Source of the DNA: Limnomonas spitsbergensis | Lineage: Eukaryota > Chlorophyta > Chlorophyceae > Chlamydomonadales | DNA: 64,000 bases | Reading direction: 5' to 3' | NCBI GenBank assembly: GCA_037349105.1 | Contig: JAYJMM010000122.1 | Coordinates: 124,001 to 188,000, forward strand | Part shown: in pieces, positions 56,501 to 64,000 of the stretch | How the letters are laid out: the number at the start of each line of letters is the position of its first letter | Position numbering within the stretch: the stretch's first letter is position 1 | Position numbers and translations under genes: made by a program | Notes under the pieces: model-generated | What the model saw: the letters and a program-made list of their open reading frames with translations, nothing else | Told to the model about the DNA's origin: nothing | The model's database searches: none

Positions 56501-59118
56501 AGTGTGTCACCAGGGAGATAAGAGTGTTTGAAACATCATCATGCCCATGATGTTACGTGAAGAACACAAGTGTATCCTCCTGCCTACTCAGGTGTATCCT
56601 CCTGCCTACTCAGGTGTATCATCCGTGCATCCTTCAGACCAAGAAGCGGTATGTGGGCCTCATGTACGAGTCCCCCAAGCAGCTCATTCCCACTCTGGAT
56701 GCCAAGGGGATTGAGAGCGTGAGGCGGGACAGCTGCCCGGCAGTGGCCAAGATGTTGGAGCAGTCGCTGCGCTTGCTGTTCACAAGCAAGGACCTGAGTA
56801 AGGTGTGCATGAGGGGGTGTGTGGGGGGGGGAATGGTGTGGGAATGGTAAGGGAATGGTAAGGGAATGGGCCATCAATTTGTATAGGCTTGGGATGTGGA
56901 TCCCTGCAAGGCGGGGGTGCTGGGACATGGACATGCATGGCTAGTTTCGGTGTGGCTTAACCTGCTAATTTATTGCAACGGCCATTTGGAAGCTTGGATT
57001 GATTGTGGGCAAAGGTGAAACCCGAAAGAACAGATGTTGTTTTTTATAGCAAGTTGTAGTTGAGGGGAGCTGGGGGGGCTTGCTCATTAGAGTGCATGTC
57101 TGGTGGCTTGGACCCATGCCTTTGCTGCCAATGTGCATTATTATTAATACTGATATCATTATTACCGTTTTTGTGCATTAATAATAATAATGATAATGTG
57201 CCTGTCTGGTGTCTGCGGCATATTGCTTGATGTGCAGGTCAAGGCCTATGTGGAGCAGCAGTGGTCCAAGATTCTGTCCAATCGGGTCTCGATCCAGGAC
57301 TTTGTCTTTTGCCGGGAGGTCAGGTGAGGCAACAAGACATGATGCCCCTCACTCACATAGGTCTGATCCAGCGTTTAAAACGCATTCCCTTGACCCAACA
57401 TACAAGCCCTCACCAAGAGGCCTACCCCCTGATCCCCCCCCCTGATCTCCTTCCCCATGTCCCCCAGGCTTGGCTCATACAGTGCCAACGCAGCAACAAT
57501 TCCCCCTGCTGCTGTGGTCGCCACACGGGCCATGGCCGCAGACCCAAGGGCGGAGCCGCTGCATGCTGAGCGCATCCCATTCGTGGTAATGAGCCAGGAG
57601 CTCCCTACGGCCTCAACAAAAACGCGTCCATACCTCTCCTGACATCATCGCAAATGCTGTCATTCAGCTGGGGGCTGTCAGCGTACGGGAATGCATATTT
57701 CCAACGTCACCGGTTGTTGCCGCTCTCTTTGAGGAGGCACTGACCCATTGCTCGGAACCCGCAACGGTTCCACAAGACTAAAGAATGTGGATATGAACTG
57801 GGTTTTAAATCCAGGTTTCAATTCGAAATTGTCTTTTTGAAGCTCAATTGTCCTCAGTTGGACCACTGGCTGCTATTTGATTCTCAAAGTGGCTGTCATG
57901 TTAACACCTATTCCAAACCTCCCCCCCACACTGACAGGTGGTTTATGGACAGCCTGGGTCCAGGCTGGTGGATCAGGCGGTGGATCCCCGGGAGCTGGTG
58001 GCTTCGGAGGGCAGGCTTAGGCTGAACGCGACCTACTACATCAACAAACAGGTGGGATGCCACAGGCACAGAGAGCTCAGGTGCAGAGAGCTCAGGCGGG
58101 CACAGTTGACCTCAAGAGAAAGCTGGGCCTTAGTCATGACACTGTTTCCATTCCGTTATGACGCGGGAAAAAGCTTAATGGCGGGATTTAGGAACCTCTG
58201 TCGCTGGGGAGGTTACACTTTGCCTGCCCAGTGGGTCCTGAAGCTTCTTGCGGTCATCAGGGCTGCGCTTCTCTGCTTGGTTTGTCTGAGTTGCAGGGTA
58301 ACTTCCCATGTGCAACGGATGCATATGATGGCATCCCAACAGGCATGTGTCCGCTCTCATTCACCCCGCTCGTCTGTTGGTCGCAGATCATCCCGGCGTT
58401 GGAGCGCGTCATCAGTCTTGTCGGTGCTGACGTGCGCTCATGGTTCGCAGCCATGCCCCGCTCCCACCGCATGATGCCGCAGAAGCGCCCGGGGGCAGCC
58501 CTGGGTCTCCTCGGACACTCAAAACCTGCTCCGGAACCCGCCTCCTGGCTCATGCCTCCGCCCCGCCCTGGCTCCGGCCGCTCTCGCGCCCCGGCCTTGC
58601 CCCCGCAGCACCGCCAAGGCGTTATGGAGCAGTACTGGCTGTCCCGCCACTGCGCGGTGTGTGACGAGCTGACGGCGCTGGCGCAGCCGCTGTGTGAGCG
58701 CTGCCAGGCGGACCCGAGGACGTCCCTGGCAACCTTGTTGTCGAGGGTGTCGCGCCTGGAGAGGCAGCACACGCACATGGTCCGCATGTGCCTGCACTGC
58801 GGGGGCGGCGGGGGCGGGGCGGGGGCCGGGGGTGGGGTGATGGCCGGGGGCGGGGCGGTGGCCGGCGGCGGGGCGGTGGCCGGCGGCGGGGCGGTGGCGG
58901 AAGATGGGGTCGCGGCGAGTGGCGGCTCCGTGCTGGTTGCGGCTAGGGAGCTGGCACCGGCTCTGGTTTCTGGAGCGTGTGCCGGCGCTGGGGGGGTCGT
59001 GTGTGACTCGCTGGACTGTGGGGTTTTCTTTGAGCGGCGGAAGCTGTCTCACGAGCTGTCGGCACTCGCGGTGTTGACCCAGGCCAGCTATCGGACCTGG
59101 GGGGACATGGATTGGTGA
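23516..59118 (+). CDS. REV3: DNA polymerase zeta catalytic subunit REV3 (complete, 25 exons)
   Basis: B-family translesion polymerase subunit. Exons: 23516-23585, 23660-23784, 23952-24009, 24133-24385, 24902-25013, 26549-26847, 27275-27353, 27804-27986, 28297-29818, 30859-34550, 46069-47459, 48088-48201, 48601-49093, 49448-49557, 50078-50153, 50723-50912, 51336-51568, 54236-54407, 54681-55166, 55824-56023, 56614-56802, 57238-57323, 57468-57585, 57938-58051, 58387-59118. All phases join; 3,698 aa. The N-terminus reads VRIVALDYYMT, then VPVVRIFGATPAGQKACLHLHK, as in REV3. Exons 9-11 encode a long low-complexity linker. The HGLLGIIHQ/EPFYGDPADVP join across intron 10 is a REV3 hallmark. Catalytic motifs are DFQSLYPS (3029), NVTYGYTSA (3192) and YGDTDS (3243). 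The exonuclease-like region lacks the Asp-x-Glu pair (LAVEV), as expected for a non-proofreading enzyme. CysA is C3544/3547/3558/3561; CysB, the presumed 4Fe-4S site, is C3590/3593/3661/3666. Intron 3 uses a GC donor. Confidence 0.95.
25099..26250. repeat. 41-bp minisatellite in REV3 intron 5
   Basis: About 28 tandem copies of a 41-bp unit run through the intron between exons 5 and 6. The unit contains TGAACCAGGCAGCTGGGG and then GACTAGTATC. Positions differ mainly as ATCTGGGG versus ATCCGGGG. A shorter divergent unit (GGGCTATGCATCAGGGTCTG) occurs twice, near 25969 and 26248, which suggests duplication of a block of units. It lies wholly inside the intron (25014-26548). Confidence 0.95.
27700..27830 (+). 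repeat. Triplicated 3' splice site at REV3 exon 8
   Basis: Three tandem copies of about 50 bp each end with an AG and the beginning of exon 8. The copies read CAGGCTTCCTGCATGCTGCTGA, CAGGCTTTCGCATGCTGCTGA and CAGGCATCCCGCATGTTGCT, in each case shown only in part. The last is the functional acceptor by reading frame and conservation. The earlier two are decoys preceded by pyrimidine-rich CCTCAACAG-like sequence. Confidence 0.75.
28040..28290. repeat. Three ~100-bp repeats before REV3 exon 9
   Basis: Units carrying GGCAATGTGAAGATGCC and CCCCTCTCTT recur at 28051, 28150 and 28252, immediately upstream of the exon 9 acceptor at 28296. The sequence stays open in the exon 9 frame, so exon extension would not be stopped. 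The real acceptor (CTCCCGCACCCAG) exists only in the last unit. Confidence 0.85.
30505..30650. repeat. Copy of the dispersed short repeat in REV3 intron 9
   Basis: It contains GGCCTACGGCCAGTGGCCC, GCAGGGCTTGCTGCAACA and CCGTGATGTAGGTGATTGTA. It is in the same orientation as the right-hand copy at about 15600 and inverted relative to 22476-22640. Confidence 0.6.
34551..45325. repeat. 10.8-kb array of ~400 copies of a 27-bp unit (REV3 intron 10)
   Basis: The unit begins GTGACACAGCTGGT, continues with AATAGT or GATAGT, and ends GCAGCAG. The array starts at the first base of intron 10, and the exon 10 end (CATCAG) resembles the end of every unit. The length is nine codons, and in the exon 10 frame it reads VTQLVIVQQ without stops. 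Another plus-strand frame and all three minus-strand frames are also open. Rare variants (GCATCAG, GCCGCAG, GTTAATAG, a 15-nt short unit, +1 and -1 indels) mark sub-blocks. The array ends about 740 bp before the exon 11 acceptor, so it is intronic rather than coding. Confidence 0.97.
45616..45695. repeat. 8-bp CATGCAAC microsatellite
   Basis: About nine perfect tandem copies of CATGCAAC lie inside REV3 intron 10, downstream of the 27-bp array. The remaining sequence between the array and exon 11 looks unremarkable. Confidence 0.9.
48300..48400. repeat. Degenerate GGGTTAAGGGTT-type tract
   Basis: G-rich telomere-like repeats (GGGTTGAGGGTTAA and variants) lie in REV3 intron 12. Similar C-strand tracts are in introns 15 (50460-50715) and 19 (55440-55790). 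Confidence 0.7.
50403..50760 (+). repeat. Tandem copies of the REV3 exon 16 acceptor and 5' exon end
   Basis: Four units of about 105 bp each contain GATGATGAGTACRGGCRGCAT, the first codons of exon 16 (DDEYGRHH), followed by telomere-like AACCCT sequence. Three of the four have an upstream CGCAG acceptor. Only the last, with the exon starting at 50723, continues into the conserved VILNVWRIMRGEL coding sequence. The other three are pseudo-exon starts in intron 15. Confidence 0.85.
50990..51075. repeat. 11-bp GAAGCTAGCGA tandem repeat
   Basis: About seven copies of an 11-bp unit containing the palindrome GCTAGC lie in REV3 intron 16, decaying at the right into GAACCTAGCGG variants. Confidence 0.85.
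51560..51632 (+). repeat. Tandem copies of the REV3 exon 17 5' splice site
   Basis: A 19-bp unit, GGGAGCAGGTGGGCGGGTA, is repeated starting from the last bases of exon 17. Four AGCAG|GTGG junctions therefore stand in a row. The first (51568/51569) is the natural donor by phase. Confidence 0.85.
51743..54143. repeat. 2.4-kb array of ~170 copies of a 14-bp unit (REV3 intron 17)
   Basis: The unit is CCAGACCCCTTTAT with variants CCTTCAT, CCTCTTCAT, GAGCCC and CATCTAGAG. Since 14 is not a multiple of three, the array reads through all frames and creates long open frames (FIQTPLSRP...) that are not genes. The array occupies most of the intron between exons 17 and 18. Confidence 0.95.
55440..55800. 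repeat. Degenerate AACCCT telomere-like tract in REV3 intron 19
   Basis: The intron immediately upstream of exon 20 consists largely of AACCCTNA-type blocks such as CCCTAAACCCTAAACCCTAA, mixed with divergent 30-40 bp repeats. It resembles plant-type telomere sequence but is internal and imperfect. Confidence 0.8.
56570..56620 (+). repeat. Tandem copies of the REV3 exon 21 acceptor
   Basis: A 22-bp unit ending CTGCCTACTCAG is present twice in a row, each copy followed by GTGTATC, the first bases of exon 21. Phase and the conserved reading VYHPCILQTKKRYVG place the true exon start after the second copy, at 56614. Confidence 0.8.
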
Positions 59119-59962
59119 CCGGATCATTAGACTGGCAGGCCTCTGCTGAGGAGTCCGTGGGTCACGGCTCGAGCAGCCAGAAGGCACCAAGGGGACAAAC
59201 TTTGGCACGCAGGAGGCGAAACATGCTGAGGATGGTTTTATTTTACATTATCTGTTTTTCACCTGACCGTTTTTCAACATGGGAATGTGTCCCCGTTGTT
59301 GTCTTTAGGTGATTATTGCACTGTGAGTGGGGGGCATCTGAGGAAGGCGTCATGAAACTGTGAGGGGGTACCTTCCTGATCTCGCTCCTGTGTGTGCAGG
59401 TCGAGGGGGAAAACATTTCAAATTTCATTCCGGTGATTTATTACCGGGAGTCCTCAGATATTGTTTGCTCTGATCATCTGATCAGGGTTGAAGTCTTACA
59501 TGTCAACAAAGGCTGCCATTGGTTGAAGTTAGACCAATATTACCAGGTTACCGGTAGCCTCTGCTACTTTCATCAGGCTTGCTTCTGGCCCCCTGTAGGT
59601 ACTTTCGACGACTGGTGACGTTTCTGTGACGCATTTGATAGCTTCAGGCTCGGTGTCAGGACACTATGCTATCTTATTTTTTTAGTTGCACTGGTGCCAT
59701 AAATTGCCAGGCTTGTACACTGTCCGTTGACGTTCGAGCAGAGCTCACGATCTATGAACCCGTTGATTTGATGTGATCGGTTGACAGTTGGTTGAGGGAG
59801 TTTGATTGGTCGAGGTGTGGTGCAGATGCGGTGTGGGTGGACTGGTGCCGTTTTCTTGTCAGAAGTCTCTAAGCAGTGTTATATTCGAATACAGAACCAG
59901 CTTACTCATACTCGTTGGCATCTCCTTTTTACGCACACGAACGGGGCGATCTAGCCAGCGAT
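59119..59962. other. Tandem intergenic region, REV3 to DUF2358 gene
   Basis: REV3 3' flank and the presumed promoter of the next gene on the same strand. No further exon or notable repeat was found. Confidence 0.5.
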
Positions 59963-62900
59963 ATGTTGCATCTGTCCAATGTTCGTGTACACTCTCCCAG
60001 CTCGGGTTGTTCCCGAGCTCACGCAAAGCCCTTTCGATCCTCCCGGAAGAATAATTGTAAAGTAGTGAATGCCACAGAGCCTGGGAAGGCACCATCCACC
60101 AAAACACGAGAGGAACCAGGTATGGACGGTATGGCATGCGAGAACTCCAATTCTGGTGCAAGCACCACAACTAAATTGAAATGAACAAGCTGAAATCCTG
60201 CTGTATTCTGGCATAAGATGTGATGCATGTGGCACACCTGGAGCCTGGCCACATGTCCTCCTAAAAGGAGCATGGCATGCCCGGCGTCATGTCAGCTGCC
60301 ATCACAGAAGTGTCCATGCTCTCACATTGCGCAGGGGCTGCACTGAAAGCGGTGTGGTATGGAGCAGAGGTGTTTGGAAAATTGGTCGGCATGGGCAAGG
60401 AAGCGCCGGGGGGGGCCTCCGCATCTGGCACCGGCCAGGTGATCCCCCAAGGCAGACTAGGGTCCTTACTACCAAGTATTATGAATCCATCGGGCTACCA
60501 AACCATAACTTGTACACACTGACATGGGCAGGGGCATGCTGGCCCCCTGAGTGTGCACATGCCTGCAGCTGGCTGTTGTTGCCCTGAATAGAGGATGTCA
60601 CCGTCTCCTGTCCCCTCCCCAGGCGCGGATGACGAGGGAGGAGCTCGTCGCCAGCCTGCGCGAGGATTACTCCACCAACTACTTTGTCAGTGGCAAGGGA
60701 GACATGTCGGCATATGCAGAGGTGTGAGGATCAGGGAGGCTGTCGGTGAACCTTACGAGGGACCATGCGAATGACCCTATCAGGGACGTAGTGTAGTGGC
60801 ATCAGAATTAGGGGTAGATGGGCAGTGCAAGCCTAGGTAGAGCAAGGGTTGTTCTCCTGCCGTCGCCCCGCACTATGATGGTGGCGCTAGCGCCTGCATG
60901 GGTTCCATAATGCCAGCTGTCCTACCCAGTGGAATTTTTGTCACCGATTGACACCTGCCCTCGCGTGTTGTAACCTGCTGGATTGTTTCAACTTCACACT
61001 GCTGCTGGCCAGTGTTTATTTTTTCATGACTCAGCTACATGACTCAGCTACATGACTCAGCTATACTCCAGCTGCTGGCCGCAAGCCCCATTCGGGGCCA
61101 GCCTTACTGCTTTGGCCACCAGTTGCAGGCTGGTCCAGGTTTGGTCTCAATTGGCAGCAGCCGGGCGTCCTGCCGAAGTTGGACTTGCAGCCGGAAAAAG
61201 AAGCGCTGCTGCTGGCCTGGCTGCATGTGTGCCTATGCTGGTCATAGGTGCAACCGCAAGGTTGCTTGTCTGTAATGAGCTTACAATGCTGCTTGCCTGG
61301 CTGCAGGACTGTGAGTTCTCCGATCCTTTTGTGGCTTTTAAAGGGACGTCTCGCTTCAAACAGAATGTCGGCAATCTCGGCGGCATGATGTAAGTACAAG
61401 GGTGCATGGGAAAGTCTGTAATATCGTTTCCTACAGCTGCCCTTTCATGCCCTTCAGTGCTGTGCACTTGGGCTGTAATTTGAGAATCGTGTAAGTAATA
61501 ATGGTCCCTTAATAGTACAAGTGTCAGAAACTCAGCTACGCAATTTAGCCTCCGTAAGGTGCCGATTTGACCATAATCGGCACAGCGCTGATGCCCCAGC
61601 ATAAATGCATACCCTTCCCTGCATTGCTTCTTCCCAGCTGCCTTGTCCTGTTCTATTGCATCCTCTTGGTACACATACGCGCCAGCTCTTCCTCACTTGC
61701 CCGGGTACTCCCTGTAGGCAGGACATCAAGTTGGATGTCTACGACTGGAAGGAGGAGGAGCAGCAGGTGGTGACCAGGTGGCGATTTAGCTGTGTGCTGG
61801 ACCTGCCCTGGAAGCCTCTGCTGGCTGCGGCAGGTGGGAGGAGGGGGGGGCATTCCTGCGTTGCATCATTTTTGCTGTTTCATCTGGATATAGGAAGAAA
61901 CTATACAAGATGGGATGTTTATGAGCCTCACGTATGCATTTTGAGCTTTGTGAGTCAAGTTCGATGGTGTCATGATGTACAAGGAGTAGACGGACAGACT
62001 GGGGTGTGACGGTGTGACCCTTGTACCTAGTGTGATAAAGTGATGATCCTTGATCACACTTCCTGCGTTGCCTTTGAGCAGGCGGCACCACCCATGTGAT
62101 TGACCCGGATGCCGCCAAGGTGGTGCGGCATATTGAGGCTTGGGATGTGGAGCCGAAGAAGGTGGTGGCTCAGCTGTTCAGGCCGTCTGCCAAGGTATGG
62201 AGACAAGAAGATACGGGTTAATTTAGTGCACACTCAATCATCAGGCATCTTCGTGGTGGCATGCTGTTGAGAAGACACCACTGATGGGATGGGGCCCAAA
62301 CCTTGACCGGCCTATGGCTGGTGGTCCTAGGAGCATAGGGCTTGCTGTGACAGGATTCCTCGGCTGTAGGTGAGATGTTGCTGAGGCGGAGATCAATTGG
62401 AGATCAATTGCAAGACATTAATCAGTGGACAAGATACAAGGCGGCTCCTGTTGGTTTTCTGAGGCGGTATGCGTTTCAGCTCAGGCAGGAGAGGCTGCCA
62501 TGCTTCGTACGCCAGTTCCTTCCTTTCTCAGGCTCAAGGGAAAGGGAGGCGGACCTGTCTTCAGGACCTGTAAAGGAAGATTTTCTTGGCGCTGATTTGA
62601 CGTGACTTACGATGACTGACCGTCACCGTGTTTCCTCCCCGCAGATACCCATGACCTTTGCTGAGACTTTTATGATGTCTGTGTCTGACGGCGACGTGAA
62701 GGGCGTGTGGTTTGCGCTATCACCGCTTGCCCTGAAGCTCAGCTTGCCCGTGGTGGTGGCAAGTGTGGCATGCAAGCTGATCACAGGTAAATGTACGGTG
62801 CACGTTATGGATGCTGAGCTGGCACAAATTTGCTTGTCAGTAAAGGATTTCTATGCTGCCCAACCTTAAAAGCGAAATTTGCGGGAGTAGCCTCAGTTCA

Positions 62901-63164
62901 GACCCTTCAGGCATGCGTTACATTTTTTCCCGTAGCGATGGCAGGGTGATGGGATGTGTTCCTGCAGTAGTGTCCAGTCCAATCTGCCAGCACCTGTCCC
63001 AGGCATCCGTTCTGATGCTGCGCTGGCCTTCAATGTGTCCCCAATTCACATGCTGTGCAGGAGAGGGCTTTCCGGGCTTCACATTGGGTGCTCTAGAGGG
63101 CGTTTCGTACCTGGCCTTGGTGTCAGCGGTTGTGACAGAGATTCTGAAGTTGACTGGCTATTAG
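59963..63164 (+). CDS. DUF2358 family plastid protein
   Basis: Exons: 59963-60119, 60296-60438, 60623-60721, 61307-61389, 61718-61833, 62082-62194, 62645-62786, 63061-63164; 318 aa. The N-terminus (MLHLSNVRVHSPSSGCSRAHAKPFRSSRK) is a typical transit peptide. A central NTF2/SnoaL-like DUF2358 domain runs from LREDYSTNYFVSGKGDMSAY through CEFSDPFVAFKGTSRFKQN and VVTRWRFSCVLDLPWKP to THVIDPDAAKVVRHIEAW. The C-terminus has two hydrophobic stretches (LALKLSLPVVVASVA and VSYLALVSAVVTEIL), so the mature protein may be membrane-attached. Plant members are uncharacterised plastid proteins and I infer no function. Exon 2 was chosen by phase; its acceptor (CATGTCAG) is the least certain. Confidence 0.87.
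61026..61160. repeat. Dispersed short repeat copy plus 15-bp triplication
   Basis: Three tandem copies of a 15-bp CATGACTCAGCTA-type unit lead into GCTGGCCGCAAGCCCC and CAGGTTTGGTCTCAATTGGC, which match the copy at 22476-22640. It lies in intron 3 of the DUF2358 gene. Confidence 0.55.
62278..62395. repeat. Copy of the dispersed short repeat
   Basis: It contains GGGGCCCAAACCTTGACCGG, CCTATGGCTGGTGG and GGGCTTGCTGTGACAGGATT, in the same orientation as the copies at about 15600 and 30505. It lies in intron 6 of the DUF2358 gene. Confidence 0.6.
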
Positions 63165-64000
63165 GCATGTGGGCTCGGCACCTATGATCCGTGTTGATTT
63201 CTGCTCCTTGCGTATTGAGTTATGACAGTAGGATACCCAGCTGCCAACTGATTTCTTGAGCGATCTACCCCCTGACCGAAGTTGTACAGATATACTAGAG
63301 TAATATACTAATATTGTACTGTATGCCATGCTACCAGTGGGTGATGGGCACTTAACAGACTTGGCTGGAAACACACACACACACAAGCTCTCTCTCCCCC
63401 CGACTAGAGCGCCGGGTTCCATGTTCCTGCCCCCTCACATAGGAGGATGGCATGGCTGCACCATGGCCCAGGCTGTGCATGGTAGCTGGAATTGAGCCTA
63501 GTCATTCCCTACCAGCCCCACGTGGCCGAGCGTTCAGCAGGGCCCAGTGGGTAAGCACCGTTCTAAACACAAGCTCCTGGGCCGATGTCCTCTTGGTTAT
63601 TCAAAAATATTATCTCATGACCGGTCTGCGGGCACTCTTTCATTTAATGTTGATGAAGATTGCATCACATCATGCCCCGATGGACTAATAGAGAACATGC
63701 CCCAACCGTCCGAGGGCAAGGGACAGGTGCACAGTTTATCAGGAGCGTTTGTGCCCAAGGTAGCATAGAAAGAGCAGGCAAGCATAAATACATCTCCATG
63801 CACCAAATTATTTACCAGCGCCGGTATTCCATTGGGCAAGAAAAGGCCCAATGGGCCTAGATTGCGTGTCTGCTTGTCTGCAAATATTATGGACAGCAGT
63901 ACCTACTAGAGATGGCTAACCCGCAGCCAATCCAGAAAAGGAACGTGCCATTGGGCAAGGAGCGCTTCTCCTTCCCTAGCCCCACATCGCCACATCTGTA
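63165..64000. other. 3' flank of DUF2358 gene, nothing further called
   Basis: It contains a short CA repeat near 63370 followed by a CT/C tract, and no supported exon. Open frames at 63452-63688 and 63547-63768 lack recognisable content. Confidence 0.45.

Noticed and set aside
58519..59208. 229-codon minus-strand open frame opposite REV3 exon 25
   Set aside because: Shadow frame; the sense strand carries the conserved zinc/iron-sulfur modules.
59859..60273. Minus-strand gene opposite the DUF2358 exon 1
   Set aside because: The plus-strand reading gives a transit peptide that joins in phase to conserved exons; the minus frames have no recognisable content.

Overview
The window is nuclear DNA from a photosynthetic eukaryote, most likely a green alga (Chlorophyta; a chlamydomonad-type genome is my guess). 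The evidence is intron-dense genes with GC-rich codon third positions, a state-transition kinase of the STT7/STN7 type, plastid-type NEET, thioredoxin, RimP and DUF2358 proteins, long polyglutamine tracts, and AACCCT-rich intronic repeats. I see no bacterial operon, CRISPR array, rRNA or convincing tRNA gene. All gene models were spliced by eye using splice consensus, reading-frame phase and family conservation. In each model given exon by exon the phases add up.

Layout: (1) 1-6491, minus strand: ubiquitin-specific protease (DUSP-UBL-USP), whose 3' end lies beyond the left edge. (2) 6654-10518, plus: STT7/STN7 kinase, 10 exons, 610 aa. (3) 10519-17676: gene-poor ground with a near-perfect 130-bp palindrome, a possibly broken minus-strand gene, a second unidentified minus-strand exon and three 226-bp direct repeats. 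(4) 17677-18584, minus: NEET (CDGSH-type) iron-sulfur protein, 95 aa. (5) 18904-19869, plus: thioredoxin, 166 aa. (6) 20892-23008, minus: RimP-like ribosome maturation factor. (7) 23516-59118, plus: a complete 25-exon gene for REV3, the catalytic subunit of DNA polymerase zeta, about 3,698 aa over 35.6 kb. (8) 59963-63164, plus: a DUF2358 plastid protein, 318 aa.

Genes 1/2, 4/5 and 6/7 are head-to-head pairs separated by 162, 319 and 507 bp, so shared promoters are possible. Several products belong to plastid redox or plastid gene expression (STT7, NEET, thioredoxin, RimP, DUF2358). REV3 and the ubiquitin protease are general nuclear and cellular functions. I see no single pathway uniting the block.

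The most unusual feature is the tandem-repeat content of the REV3 introns. Intron 10 is 11.5 kb and consists almost wholly of about 400 copies of a 27-bp unit. The array starts exactly at the 5' splice site, every unit repeats the CAG|GTGACA junction, and the unit is open in the frame of the upstream exon. Smaller tandem arrays that copy a splice junction sit at REV3 exons 8, 16, 17 and 21 and at the last visible exon of the protease gene. This suggests that local tandem duplication of splice junctions is a recurrent process here, with possible consequences for intron growth and alternative splicing.
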